Origin: Massilia antarctica
GTDB taxonomy: Bacteria; Pseudomonadota; Gammaproteobacteria; Burkholderiales; Burkholderiaceae_D
DNA length: 64,000 bases
Direction: 5' to 3'
Assembly: GCF_015689335.1 (NCBI RefSeq)
Contig: NZ_CP065053.1
Span: forward strand, 4,278,001-4,342,000
Shown piece by piece: positions 8,700-18,414 of this stretch. How positions within the stretch are numbered: the first letter of the stretch is position 1; every line of letters begins with the position of its first letter. Made by a program: the position numbers and the translations under genes. The notes under the pieces were generated by a model that was not told where the DNA came from, ran no database searches, and was given only the letters and a program-made list of their open reading frames with translations.

Positions 8700-10235
8700 A
8701 TGTCCGACTATTTGCTTGAAATGAAGGGCATCGTCAAACAGTTCGACGGCGTCCGCGCGCTCGATGGTATCGACCTGCAGATCCGCCCCGGCGAATGCAT
8801 CGGCCTGTGCGGCGAAAATGGCGCCGGCAAGTCGACCTTGATGAAGGTCCTTTCAGCCGTCTACCCGCACGGCACCTGGGATGGCGACATCCTGTTCGAG
8901 GGCAAGCCCCTGCGCGCCGCCTCGATCCGCGAAACCGAGGCGGCCGGCATCATCATCATCCACCAGGAACTGATGCTGGTCCCGGAACTGTCGGTGACCG
9001 AGAATCTCTTCCTCGGTAACGAAATCACCGGCTTCGGCGGGCGCATGAATTACCCGGCGATGAACCGGCGCGCCGAGCAACTGCTGGCCGAGCTGAACCT
9101 GCATGATGTGAACGTGGTGCTGCCGGTGATGAATTACGGCGGCGGCCACCAGCAATTGATCGAGATCGCCAAGGCCCTCAACAAGGACGCCAAGCTCCTG
9201 ATCCTGGACGAACCGTCAGCCTCGCTCACGGCGGCCGAAATCAAGATCCTGCTGGAGATCATCCGCAAGCTCAAGGCCAAGGGCGTCGCCTGCGTCTACA
9301 TCTCCCACAAGCTTGACGAAGTGGCGGCCATCTGCGACACCATCGCCGTGATCCGCGACGGCAAGCACATCGCCACCACGCCGATGGCCGAACTCGATGT
9401 CAACCGCATCATCGCGCAGATGGTCGGGCGCGAAATGAACCAGCTCTATCCCAAGCAGGACCGCGCGCTGGGCGAGGTGATTTTCGAGGCGCGCAACGTC
9501 ACCTGCTACGACGTCGACAAGCCGGAACGCAAACGGGTCGACAACGTCTCCTTCACCCTGCGCAAGGGCGAAATCCTCGGCATCGCCGGCCTGGTTGGCG
9601 CAGGACGCACGGAACTGGTGTCGGCCCTGTTCGGCGCCTATCCGGGGGCATGCCAGGCCGAGGTGCGCCTGCATGGCGCCGTGGTCGATACCGGCACGCC
9701 GCTCAAGGCCATCCGCGCCGGCTTTGCGCTGGTGCCGGAAGACCGCAAGCAGCACGGCATTGTGCGCGACCTCGATGTGGGCCAGAACATCACCCTCTCC
9801 GTGCTCGATTCCTTTTCGCACCTGACCCGCATCGACCGCGAAGCCGAACTGAAAACCGTGCAGGAGCAGATCAGCCGCCTGGGCCTGAAAACTGCCAGCC
9901 CCTTCCTGCCGATCACCAGCCTGTCCGGTGGTAACCAGCAAAAGGCGGTGCTGTCGAAAATGCTGCTCACAAAGCCGCAGGTGCTGATCCTCGACGAGCC
10001 CACCCGCGGCGTCGACGTGGGCGCCAAGTATGAAATCTACAAACTGATGTTCGAACTGGCCGGCGCCGGCATGTCGATCATCATGGTGTCCTCCGAATTG
10101 GCCGAGGTGCTGGGCATTTCCGACCGCGTGCTGGTGATGGGCGAGGGCCAGCTGCGCGGCGACTTCGTCAACCAGGGCCTGACTCAGGAAACCCTGCTCG
10201 CCGCCGCCCTCGACCACACCATGGCCGCGCACTGA
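8700..10235 (+). CDS. xylG: D-xylose ABC transporter ATP-binding protein
   Basis: Energising subunit of the xylose importer, 511 aa, with two tandem nucleotide-binding domains as in other CUT2 sugar transporters. The first domain has Walker [10 protein letters not shown] and Walker B LLILDEPS. The second has the degenerate Walker A typical of this family (GLVGAGRTE), the signature LSGGNQQK, and [11 protein letters not shown]. It lies 190 bp after xylF across the REP element and 26 bp before xylH. Confidence 0.93.
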   Translation: MSDYLLEMKGIVKQFDGVRALDGIDLQIRPGECIGLCGENGAGKSTLMKVLSAVYPHGTWDGDILFEGKPLRAASIRETEAAGIIIIHQELMLVPELSVTENLFLGNEITGFGGRMNYPAMNRRAEQLLAELNLHDVNVVLPVMNYGGGHQQLIEIAKALNKDAKLLILDEPSASLTAAEIKILLEIIRKLKAKGVACVYISHKLDEVAAICDTIAVIRDGKHIATTPMAELDVNRIIAQMVGREMNQLYPKQDRALGEVIFEARNVTCYDVDKPERKRVDNVSFTLRKGEILGIAGLVGAGRTELVSALFGAYPGACQAEVRLHGAVVDTGTPLKAIRAGFALVPEDRKQHGIVRDLDVGQNITLSVLDSFSHLTRIDREAELKTVQEQISRLGLKTASPFLPITSLSGGNQQKAVLSKMLLTKPQVLILDEPTRGVDVGAKYEIYKLMFELAGAGMSIIMVSSELAEVLGISDRVLVMGEGQLRGDFVNQGLTQETLLAAALDHTMAAH

Positions 10236-10261
10236 AATATGCTCCCTTCGCGATAGAACAC

Positions 10262-11404
10262 ATGAACCCGATCAAATTCAAACAAATCTTCACGCAGTAT
10301 AAAATCCTGGCCCTGCTGGCTGCGATTGCCCTCATCTGGCTGTTCTTCAGCTGGAAAACCGATGGCGGCTTCACCTCGGCGCGCAACCTGTCGAACCTGA
10401 TGCGCCAGATGGCCATTACCGGTATCCTGGCCTGCGGCATGGTGTTCGTCATCATCGCCGGCGAAATCGACCTGTCGGTCGGTTCGCTGCTCGGGCTATT
10501 GGGCGGCGTGGCGGCGGTGCTCGACGTAAGCCATCACCTGCCGCTGTCCATGATCGTGCCGCTGGTGCTGGCGTGCGGGCTGGTGCTGGGCCTCTTCAAC
10601 GGCTACCTGGTGGCGTATGCGGGCATCCCCTCCTTCATCGTGGGGTTGGGCGGCATGCTGGCCTATCGCGGCATCGTGCTCGGCGTGACCAACGGGACCA
10701 CCGTGGCGCCGGTATCGCCCGAGATGGTGTACCTGGGGCAGGGCTACCTGTCGCCCGACCTGAGCATCGGCCTTGGCGTGCTGCTGTTCGTGCTGGCGGC
10801 GGTGCTGACCTGGCGCCAGCGCGCCAGCCTGGCGCACCACGGCTTGCCGGTGCCGACCGCGGTGCGCGATGGCGTGCGCCTGCTGGCCATTGGCGTGGTG
10901 CTGTTTTCGGTGGTGCGCACCCTGCACAGCTACGAAGGCATTCCGCTGCCGGTGCTGCTGCTGCTGGTCCTGCTGGCGGTATTTAGCTACGTGGCCACGC
11001 AGACCGTGTTCGGGCGCCGCATCTACGCCGTCGGCAGCAATATGGAAGCGACCCGCCTGTCCGGCGTGAACGTACGGGCGGTCAAATTGTGGATCTTCGG
11101 CCTGATGGGATTGATGTGCGCACTGGCGGGGCTGATCAACACCGCGCGCCTGGCGGCCGGTTCGCCATCGGCCGGTACCTCGGGCGAACTCGATGTGATC
11201 GCGGCCTGCTTCATCGGCGGCACCTCGATGCGCGGCGGCTCCGGCACGGTGTACGGTGCCCTGATCGGCGCGCTGGTCATGGCCAGCCTGGATAACGGCA
11301 TGTCGATGCTCGATGTCGACAGCTACTGGCAGATGATCGTCAAGGGCGCTATCCTCACGCTCGCGGTATGGGTCGACGTCGTCACGCGCTCGGCCCGCCG
11401 CTAA
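10262..11404 (+). CDS. xylH: D-xylose ABC transporter permease
   Basis: Inner-membrane channel of the xylose importer, 380 aa, with about ten hydrophobic segments. The CUT2 permease motif VIIAGEIDLSVGS is visible near residue 63, as is the later GRRIYAVGSNMEATRLSGV region. It closes the XylFGH set. Only 19 bp separate it from the esterase gene, which suggests that the polysaccharide genes downstream share its transcript. Confidence 0.92.
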   Translation: MNPIKFKQIFTQYKILALLAAIALIWLFFSWKTDGGFTSARNLSNLMRQMAITGILACGMVFVIIAGEIDLSVGSLLGLLGGVAAVLDVSHHLPLSMIVPLVLACGLVLGLFNGYLVAYAGIPSFIVGLGGMLAYRGIVLGVTNGTTVAPVSPEMVYLGQGYLSPDLSIGLGVLLFVLAAVLTWRQRASLAHHGLPVPTAVRDGVRLLAIGVVLFSVVRTLHSYEGIPLPVLLLLVLLAVFSYVATQTVFGRRIYAVGSNMEATRLSGVNVRAVKLWIFGLMGLMCALAGLINTARLAAGSPSAGTSGELDVIAACFIGGTSMRGGSGTVYGALIGALVMASLDNGMSMLDVDSYWQMIVKGAILTLAVWVDVVTRSARR

Positions 11405-11423
11405 CCAATCGCAGGGACACGAT

Positions 11424-12737
11424 ATGAACCGTAAAACCACGCCCCTGCGTCTGTCGCTCGTGTTGGCGGCGCTGCTGGCCGTCGGCGCTTGCGCCACGCC
11501 AGCGAAACAGAGCGATGAACTGACGATCTATGCGGCCGGGCCGCGCTTTGGTTCGCACGTGATCGTCGCCGATTTCGAGGCGGTGCAGCGGGTCGATGGC
11601 GCTTCCATTCTCGTACCCAAGCCGGCCGTTCCCAAGGTCGCCGAAAGCCGGGTCGGGGTCGATGTGGGCACGGACGCGATGACCTTGCATTTCCAGCACG
11701 CCTGGTATGCCAGCCTGCGCCTGGAAAGCGATGCGCCGCTCGACTTGCGCGCGTACGTGCCCGACGGTGTGCTGGCGTTCGACCTGAACGTCGAGGACCT
11801 GGCGCAGGGCGGGGTGTCGTTCAAGGTCGGCTGCGGCGAATACTGCGAGCGCCAGGTGCCGTTCCTGGTGCCGGCGCGCGCCATGGCGGGAAAGGGGCGC
11901 CAGCCGCTGGTATTGTCGATGCGCTGCTTCGCCCACGACGGTGACGATTTTTCCGCCGTGACCAAACCGTTCACGCTCGATGGCAGCGGCAGCGGCAGGG
12001 TGGAAATCGCCCATGTCCGCTTCCTCAAGACCGGCACGCCGAATGCGGCCTGCCCGGATTACAAAACGCAGTCGGTCACGCCGGAGATGCTCAACCAGTC
12101 CTGGTCGATCAAGGGCTGGGGGCCGCGCCACGAGGCAAAAAAGGCGGAAGCCGCACGGCGCAAGGCCGCCGGCGAAAAGACCGGCATCGTCTTCATCGGC
12201 GACTCGATCACCGAAGGCTGGGAGAAATCCGGGGCGCCGGTCTGGCAGCGCTACTACGGCAAGCACAATGCGCTGGGACTGGGCTTCGGCGGCGACCATA
12301 CCGAGAACGTCTTGTGGCGCCTGCAGCACGGCGCGCTCGATGGCCTTGACCCCAAGGTCGTGGTGCTGATGGCCGGTACCAACAATACCGGCGACCGGCA
12401 CGAAAATCCCGTGACCACGGCGGCCGGCGTGCGGCGCAATATCGAGGAGGTGCGCCAGCGCCTGCCCAATGCCAGCATCCTGCTGCTGGCGATCTTCCCG
12501 CGCGACGCCAAGCCGGACAGCGAACTGCGGCGCATCAACGATGAGGTGAACAAGATCCTGGCGGGCTTCGACGACGGCAAGCGCATCCATTTCCTGGACA
12601 TCAACCAGACCTTCCTGGCGGCGGACGGCACCCTGTCGCGCGAGGTCATGCCCGATCTGCTGCACCTGAACGAACAAAGCTACGAAGCGTGGGCCAGGGC
12701 GATGGAGCCCACCTTGCAGCGCCTGATGGAGAACTGA
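11424..12737 (+). CDS. SGNH/GDSL esterase lipoprotein with N-terminal beta-sandwich-like domain
   Basis: Predicted lipoprotein of 437 aa (lipobox VGAC, Cys23). Residues about 30-205 form a domain that reads like the ExoP-type carbohydrate-associated module usually found at the C-terminus of GH3 beta-glucosidases (LTIYAAGPRFGSHV, HFQHAWYASLRL). I assign this from memory of the motif only. Residues about 250-437 are an SGNH hydrolase with Ser261 in GDSIT, Gly290 in GFGGD, Asn320 in AGTNN, and Asp411 and His414 in DLLHL. Its place among xyloglucan hydrolases suggests removal of acetyl groups from side chains. It ends 3 bp before the fucosidase gene. Confidence 0.78.
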   Translation: MNRKTTPLRLSLVLAALLAVGACATPAKQSDELTIYAAGPRFGSHVIVADFEAVQRVDGASILVPKPAVPKVAESRVGVDVGTDAMTLHFQHAWYASLRLESDAPLDLRAYVPDGVLAFDLNVEDLAQGGVSFKVGCGEYCERQVPFLVPARAMAGKGRQPLVLSMRCFAHDGDDFSAVTKPFTLDGSGSGRVEIAHVRFLKTGTPNAACPDYKTQSVTPEMLNQSWSIKGWGPRHEAKKAEAARRKAAGEKTGIVFIGDSITEGWEKSGAPVWQRYYGKHNALGLGFGGDHTENVLWRLQHGALDGLDPKVVVLMAGTNNTGDRHENPVTTAAGVRRNIEEVRQRLPNASILLLAIFPRDAKPDSELRRINDEVNKILAGFDDGKRIHFLDINQTFLAADGTLSREVMPDLLHLNEQSYEAWARAMEPTLQRLMEN

Positions 12738-12740
12738 TCG

Positions 12741-15080
12741 ATGAAAACCCTGCTGTGCTGCGCGCTGTTGTCCGCCACCGCCATGCACAGCGCCAGTGCC
12801 AGCGACCGCAGCTTGCGCTACGACCGGCCCGCGCCCGACACACCCGAGGGCTGGGAACGCGAGGCGCTCCCGATCGGCAATGGCCGCATCGGCGCGATGA
12901 TTTTCGGGCAGGTGGCGCGCGAGCGCATCCAGTTCAACGACATCACCTTGTGGAGCGGCGACGACAAGACCCTGGGCTCCTACCAGCCCTTCGGCGACGT
13001 CTACATCAACCTGCCGGGCCACGCCGCCGGCGCCAGCGGCTACGCGCGCAAGCTCGATCTGGACAACAGCCTGCACAGCGTCACCTATATCCATGCCGGC
13101 GTGGCATTCAAGCGCGAGATGTTCGCCAGCCATCCGGCGCAAGCCATCGTGGCGCGCCTGAGCGCCGACCAGCCGGGCAAATACAGCGGCTCGATCGAGC
13201 TGACCGACATGCACGAGGCGCGCATCAAGGTGGCCGGCAACCGCATATACGCCACGGGGTCGCTGGCCGGCTTCGTGCTGCCCGCCACGCCGCCGGCGGC
13301 GCCCACCTCGAACGTGATGAATTACGCCAGCCAGGTCCAGGTGATCAACGAAGGCGGCACCTTGTCGGTGGAAGGCAAGCGGATCGTCTTCACCAACTGC
13401 GACGCGCTGGTACTGGTGCTGGGCGCCGGCACCAGTTACGTCAACGACGCGGCCAGGCGCTTCCAGGGAGAGCATCCCCTGGCGCGCGTCTCAAGCCAGG
13501 TCAGCGCCGCCGCGGCGCGCCCGTGGGCGCAGCTGCTGGCCGCGCACCAGCAGGATTTCAAGCGCCTGTACGAGCGCGTGAGCATCGAACTGGGCCAGGC
13601 ATCGGCGGCGCGGCGCGCACTGCCGACCGACCAGCGCATCGAGGCCTACACCGCCGACGGCGAGGACCCGGGCCTGGAAGCGCAGTTCTTCCAGTTCGGC
13701 CGCTACCTGCTCATTTCAAGCTCGCGCGATGCGCTGCCGGCCAACCTGCAGGGATTGTGGAACAACAGCCTCACGCCGCCCTGGAATGCGGACTACCACA
13801 CCAACATCAACATCCAGATGAATTACTGGCCCGCCGAACCGGCCAACCTGGCGGAATCGGCGATGCCGTTTTTCGGTTTCGTCACCGGCGTGGCGCCGGT
13901 GTACCGGCAACTGATTGCCGATACCGCCGCCGGCGCGCTCGTGCAGGCGCCCAAGGCCGGCGAGGAGAGCTTCCTCACTGCGCAAAACAAGCCGGTGCGC
14001 GGCTGGACGGTGCGCACCGAGTCGAATCCCTTCGGCGCCACCACCTACATCTGGAACAAGACCGGCAACGCCTGGTATGCGCAGCATTTCTGGGAACACT
14101 ACGCGTTCACCCAGGACCGCGAGTTCCTGCGCACGGTGGCGTATCCGATGATGAAGGAAGTGTGCGCGTTCTGGGAAGACCATCTGAAACGCCTGCCAGA
14201 CGGCCGCCTGGTCGCGCCGCGCGGCTGGTCGCCCGAGCACGGACCGGTCGAGGATGGCGTGAGCTACGACCAGCAGATCATCTGGGACCTGTTCAACAAT
14301 ACCGTGGAAGCGGCGGACGTGCTGGGCACCGACAAAGCCTTGCGCGACCGCATCGCGGCCATGCGCGACCGGCTGGCCGGCCCGCGCATCGGCAGCTGGG
14401 GCCAGTTGCTCGAATGGATGGACGAGAAAAAAGACCCGGTGCTCGACACGCCCGGCGACACCCACCGTCATGTGTCGCACCTGTTTGGCCTGTTCCCGGG
14501 CCGGCAGATCTCGCCCACCAACACCCCGGCGCTGGCGGCGGCCGCGCGCAAGTCGCTGGAAGGGCGCGGCGACGCCGGCACCGGCTGGTCGATGGCGTGG
14601 AAGACCGCCTTCTGGGCGCGCCTGCTCGATGGCGATCATGCCTACAAAATGCTGCGCGGCCAGCTGGCGAAACCGGGCGCGCGCGCTGCCCAGCAGGCCG
14701 GGCCCGGCACCGAAACCAATAACGCGGGCGGCACCTACGCCAATATGTTCGACGCCCATCCGCCGTTCCAGATCGACGGCAACCTGGGCGCCACCGCGGC
14801 CATCTGCGAAATGCTGCTGCAGTCGCACACGGGCGAACTGCATCTGCTGCCGGCGCTGCCGTCGTCGTGGCCTGACGGTTCGGTAAAAGGCTTGCGCGCG
14901 CGCGGCGGCTTCGAGGTGGATATCGCCTGGGCCGACGGCAAGCTCACCGGCGCCACCATCCGCTCGGTGGCGGGGCAGGGCGGCGGCGCTGTGCGCTACG
15001 GCGGCAATGTCGTGGCGCTCGGATTGACCCCCGGCGCTTCGGTGCGCCTTGGCGGCGCGCTGGCGGTCCTGGAAAAGTAG
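12741..15080 (+). CDS. GH95 alpha-L-fucosidase
   Basis: Exported glycoside hydrolase of 779 aa that removes alpha-1,2-linked L-fucose, as found at the tip of xyloglucan side chains. The signal peptide ends near SASA (residue 20). The GH95 N-terminal stretch is clear ([23 protein letters not shown]). The catalytic (alpha/alpha)6 region has [16 protein letters not shown] with the Asn355/Asn357 pair, SPEHGP with Glu499, and [13 protein letters not shown] near residue 671. These match conserved active-site segments of the family. Some GH95 enzymes act on L-galactosides, so fucose is the likeliest but not the only substrate. Confidence 0.9.
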   Translation: MKTLLCCALLSATAMHSASASDRSLRYDRPAPDTPEGWEREALPIGNGRIGAMIFGQVARERIQFNDITLWSGDDKTLGSYQPFGDVYINLPGHAAGASGYARKLDLDNSLHSVTYIHAGVAFKREMFASHPAQAIVARLSADQPGKYSGSIELTDMHEARIKVAGNRIYATGSLAGFVLPATPPAAPTSNVMNYASQVQVINEGGTLSVEGKRIVFTNCDALVLVLGAGTSYVNDAARRFQGEHPLARVSSQVSAAAARPWAQLLAAHQQDFKRLYERVSIELGQASAARRALPTDQRIEAYTADGEDPGLEAQFFQFGRYLLISSSRDALPANLQGLWNNSLTPPWNADYHTNINIQMNYWPAEPANLAESAMPFFGFVTGVAPVYRQLIADTAAGALVQAPKAGEESFLTAQNKPVRGWTVRTESNPFGATTYIWNKTGNAWYAQHFWEHYAFTQDREFLRTVAYPMMKEVCAFWEDHLKRLPDGRLVAPRGWSPEHGPVEDGVSYDQQIIWDLFNNTVEAADVLGTDKALRDRIAAMRDRLAGPRIGSWGQLLEWMDEKKDPVLDTPGDTHRHVSHLFGLFPGRQISPTNTPALAAAARKSLEGRGDAGTGWSMAWKTAFWARLLDGDHAYKMLRGQLAKPGARAAQQAGPGTETNNAGGTYANMFDAHPPFQIDGNLGATAAICEMLLQSHTGELHLLPALPSSWPDGSVKGLRARGGFEVDIAWADGKLTGATIRSVAGQGGGAVRYGGNVVALGLTPGASVRLGGALAVLEK

Positions 15081-15396
15081 GAAGGTATGCCGGCGCTGAC
15101 GCATTTTTGCCGGAAGGACGACAGCTGCGCATACCGGTGCGCCTTGGCCGCCTTGCTTGTCTAATATCGTTCCATCCATTGGTCATTTTCGAAATTGCGG
15201 CAGGCTGACGTAGCCGGGAAAATAAATACATCAATTAGCGCGGCCCGAGCCTCCTTTGGCACCAGACGCCGCACCGAACATCCTTACGAGACGCTGTTGA
15301 GGAGGGCTTGCTTTTATCGATGAACGACATTTCGCAGTACCGCCAGCACACCTATAAAAAAGCGTCCGTCATATGAACGGAAGCAGAGGAGACAAG
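15081..15396. other. Intergenic region ahead of TonB-dependent receptor
   Basis: 316 bp with no convincing gene. It likely holds a second promoter for the receptor-GH35-GH31 part, because it is the longest gap within the block. An AT-rich patch (AAAATAAATACATCAATTAG) lies near 15220-15240. An in-frame ATG at 15373 precedes the receptor, but the good ribosome site (AGAGGAGA) lies after it. I see no clear operator. Confidence 0.4.
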
Positions 15397-18300
15397 TTGA
15401 ACAACTTTAAGAAAACCGCAATCGCCGTGGCCGTGGCCCAGATCGCCCTGATGTCGAGCAACGTGACGATGGCCCAAACCGCTGCCAGCGATGCGGCCGT
15501 GGTGGTGGTCAGCGGCCAGCGCGCCGCGCTGAACTCGGCCCAGAAAGTCAAACAGAATTCGGACGAAATCGTCGATTCGATTGTCGCCGACGATATCGGC
15601 AAGTTGCCCGACCGTTCGGTCACCGAAGTGCTGCAGCGGGTGGTGGGCGTGACCATCGACCGCACCATGAGCAAGACCGATCCGGAGCACTTTTCGGTGG
15701 AAGGCTCTGGTGTGTCGATCCGCGGCTTGAACTACGTGCGCTCGGAACTGAACGGGCGCGATTCGTTCTCGGCCAACGGCGGGCGCTCGCTCAACTTCGA
15801 AGACGTGCCGCCGGAACTGATGGCCGGCGTCGACATCTATAAAAACCCGTCGGCGGAGCAGATCGAAGGCGCCATCAGCGGCCTGGTGAACCTGCGCACC
15901 GCCATGCCCTTCGATTACAAGGGGATGAAAGTGGCGCTGTCGGGGCAGACCACGTACTCCGAACTGAAAAAGGGCAAGAGCTCGCCGTCGGCATCGGGCC
16001 TGTTTTCGAACCGCTGGAAGACCGGCATCGGCGAAGTCGGCGTGCTGGTCGACCTGGCCTATTCCGAAAGCGCGACCCGCACCGACGCCTTGCAGGTCGA
16101 TCCGTATTTTGCGCGCACCGATGTCGTCCCCGGCAAAACCGTCTGGATTCCGAAGGGGGCATCCTGGCGCACGCTCAATTTCGAACGCCAGCGCGAAGGC
16201 GCGTACGGCGCGCTGCAATGGCGCCCGAACCGCGACATCAATACCTCGCTGACGTTCTTCAAATCGCGCTACAAAATGGACTGGGACGAACAGGCCATCT
16301 TTGCCGCTTCCAATCCCTACAACATCCTGGTCAGTCCCGGCGCAAGCTACGACGGGCGGGGCGCTTTCGTGAGCGGTACCCTGACCGACCCGGCCGATAA
16401 AGGCATCAACTACGGCGGCGACACGCGCATTGCGAACCGCAAGTCCGATACCAGGGACGTGTCGTGGAACCTGGAATGGCGCCCGACCAGCAGCTGGACC
16501 TTCAAGTCGGACCTGCAACACATCCGCGCCACGACCGCCAATCTCGATTCGACGGTCGCCACTGGCGTGCAGATGCCCAAGCAGCAGATGGACCTGGGTG
16601 GCGGCCGGCCCAACCTGATTTTCGACAGCGCCGACCTGGCCTACCTGGCCAATCCGGCCAACTATTACTGGGCCTTCACCCAGGAGCACGCGGACCGCAG
16701 CAGGGCCACGGGAACCGCATGGAAGGGCGACGCCAGGTACGATTTCGATCACAAGGTCATGCGCGATATCCGCTTCGGCGTGCGCCTGACCAAGCGCGAT
16801 GCGGTCACCGAAAAGACCAATCCGGACTACAACTGGTCGGCCATTTCGCAGCCATGGCAGCTTGGCTGGAATATCGACCAACTGGCGTCACTGGGCGACC
16901 CTCGCTTCTCCGGCAATACGCGGGTTCACACCTTCGACAATTTCTTCGGCGGGAAAGTCTCGGTGCCGTCGCTGGTGGTGCCCAATACGTCGCTGGCCAC
17001 GGGTTATCCGGACAGCTACGCGGGACTGCACACGTACCACGATATCTTGTGTAACGAGCATGCCGCCGCCAGCGGCGCCAAGCCAGACTGCGCGCCGTGG
17101 AAACGGGCGTCCTATGGTACCGAACCGGCGGGGTCGAACGAGCAGAGCGAAAAAACCGGCGCGCTCTTTACCCAGGTGCGCTTCGGCTTCGACGACTTGC
17201 CGATGCCGATCGATGGCAATATCGGCCTGCGTTACGTGAAGACCGACATGAAGGCGAGCGGCTACACGGTGTTCAGCTACACCCGTCCGACCATCCCGGC
17301 GGGCTACCAGACCACCGGCCCGGCCATTCCGAACATCCCCATGTTCTCGCGCTCTGACGACTACAGCAACTCGTACAGCAACGTGCTGCCAAGCCTGAAC
17401 CTGCGCATGAAGGCGAGCGACAAGCTGCAATTCCGCCTGGCCGTGGGTTCGGCCCTGTCGCGCCCCGACTTCTCCCAACTGCAGGCCTATACGTCGCTGT
17501 CGCAGGATGTGAACACCACCTCCGATGATGCTGCCCACGTCGTGCATGTCAACAGGGTGACCCTGAAAGGCGAAGGGTCGGGTAATCCGGGGCTCAAGCC
17601 GGTCACCTCGCGCCAGGTCGATCTGACGGCCGAATGGTATTTCGCGCCGGCCGGCTCGCTCACCTTGGCGGTGTTCAACAAGCAGCTCAAGGACATCATT
17701 GTCGACCAGAGCTACAACCTCCAGCTGCCGGACGTGAACGGCGCCATGAAGGACTTTACCGTCACCGCGCCGATCAACGGCGCCAAGGGCAGGGCGCGCG
17801 GCTTCGAAGTCGCGTACCAGCAGTATTTCGACAATCTGCCGCCATGGCTGTCGGGTCTTGGCATGCAGGCCAACTTCACCTTCGTCGATGGCAAGAAGAC
17901 CATGTATTCGTCGGTGTTCCAGGAGTACTGTACCGGTGGCGCGGGCAACGGCGCGGCCAACCTGAACCTGAACATGAACGGCTGCGACACCAACGGCCGC
18001 ACCTTCGGCAATCTGCCGCTGTATAACCAGTCGCGCCGTTCGTACAACCTGGCGCTGATGTACGATAAAGGGCCGCTGTCGTCGCGCCTGGCCTACAACT
18101 GGCGTTCGCGCAGTCTGCAAGGCGTGAATGTGAACGGCACCCGTGGGGACGACGGCACCGATGGCAATCCGGCCAGCCCGACCGCCGGCCAGCATAACGT
18201 GAGCTACGGCTTGCCTACCTGGGCGGGCGCGTACGGCCAGCTCGATGCCTCGATCTTCTACAAGTTCACCGAGAACCTGTCGTTCGGCCTGGAAGCGCAG

Positions 18301-18414
18301 AACATCAACGACGCGAAGTTCAAGCAGGAGATGGATCAGGGAATCGGTACCAAGGGGCGCGCATGGTTCGTCACCGGGCCACGCTACACGGCGCAGATGC
18401 GCTACAGCTTCTGA
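15397..18414 (+). CDS. TonB-dependent receptor, carbohydrate (probably xyloglucan oligosaccharides)
   Basis: Outer-membrane active transporter of 1005 aa. The start is taken at TTG 15397 because AGGAGACAAG lies just upstream and it gives the common signal start MNNFKKTAIAVAVAQIAL. The N-terminal plug follows, with DIGKLPDRSVTEVLQRVVGV and VSIRGLNYVRSELNGRD. The long beta-barrel ends in RYSF with a terminal phenylalanine, as barrel proteins do. Length and plug type match the large carbohydrate receptors of Xanthomonas and Caulobacter rather than siderophore receptors. It shares 1 bp with the next start (TGATG), so it is coupled to the GH35 gene. Confidence 0.9.
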   Translation: MNNFKKTAIAVAVAQIALMSSNVTMAQTAASDAAVVVVSGQRAALNSAQKVKQNSDEIVDSIVADDIGKLPDRSVTEVLQRVVGVTIDRTMSKTDPEHFSVEGSGVSIRGLNYVRSELNGRDSFSANGGRSLNFEDVPPELMAGVDIYKNPSAEQIEGAISGLVNLRTAMPFDYKGMKVALSGQTTYSELKKGKSSPSASGLFSNRWKTGIGEVGVLVDLAYSESATRTDALQVDPYFARTDVVPGKTVWIPKGASWRTLNFERQREGAYGALQWRPNRDINTSLTFFKSRYKMDWDEQAIFAASNPYNILVSPGASYDGRGAFVSGTLTDPADKGINYGGDTRIANRKSDTRDVSWNLEWRPTSSWTFKSDLQHIRATTANLDSTVATGVQMPKQQMDLGGGRPNLIFDSADLAYLANPANYYWAFTQEHADRSRATGTAWKGDARYDFDHKVMRDIRFGVRLTKRDAVTEKTNPDYNWSAISQPWQLGWNIDQLASLGDPRFSGNTRVHTFDNFFGGKVSVPSLVVPNTSLATGYPDSYAGLHTYHDILCNEHAAASGAKPDCAPWKRASYGTEPAGSNEQSEKTGALFTQVRFGFDDLPMPIDGNIGLRYVKTDMKASGYTVFSYTRPTIPAGYQTTGPAIPNIPMFSRSDDYSNSYSNVLPSLNLRMKASDKLQFRLAVGSALSRPDFSQLQAYTSLSQDVNTTSDDAAHVVHVNRVTLKGEGSGNPGLKPVTSRQVDLTAEWYFAPAGSLTLAVFNKQLKDIIVDQSYNLQLPDVNGAMKDFTVTAPINGAKGRARGFEVAYQQYFDNLPPWLSGLGMQANFTFVDGKKTMYSSVFQEYCTGGAGNGAANLNLNMNGCDTNGRTFGNLPLYNQSRRSYNLALMYDKGPLSSRLAYNWRSRSLQGVNVNGTRGDDGTDGNPASPTAGQHNVSYGLPTWAGAYGQLDASIFYKFTENLSFGLEAQNINDAKFKQEMDQGIGTKGRAWFVTGPRYTAQMRYSF

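Noticed and set aside
11382..13475. A 697-codon minus-strand frame across the esterase and GH95 genes
   Set aside because: Shadow frame spanning two unrelated genes on the other strand.
15352..16881. 509-codon minus-strand frame across the start of the carbohydrate receptor
   Set aside because: Antisense shadow of a receptor with a clear signal peptide and plug domain.
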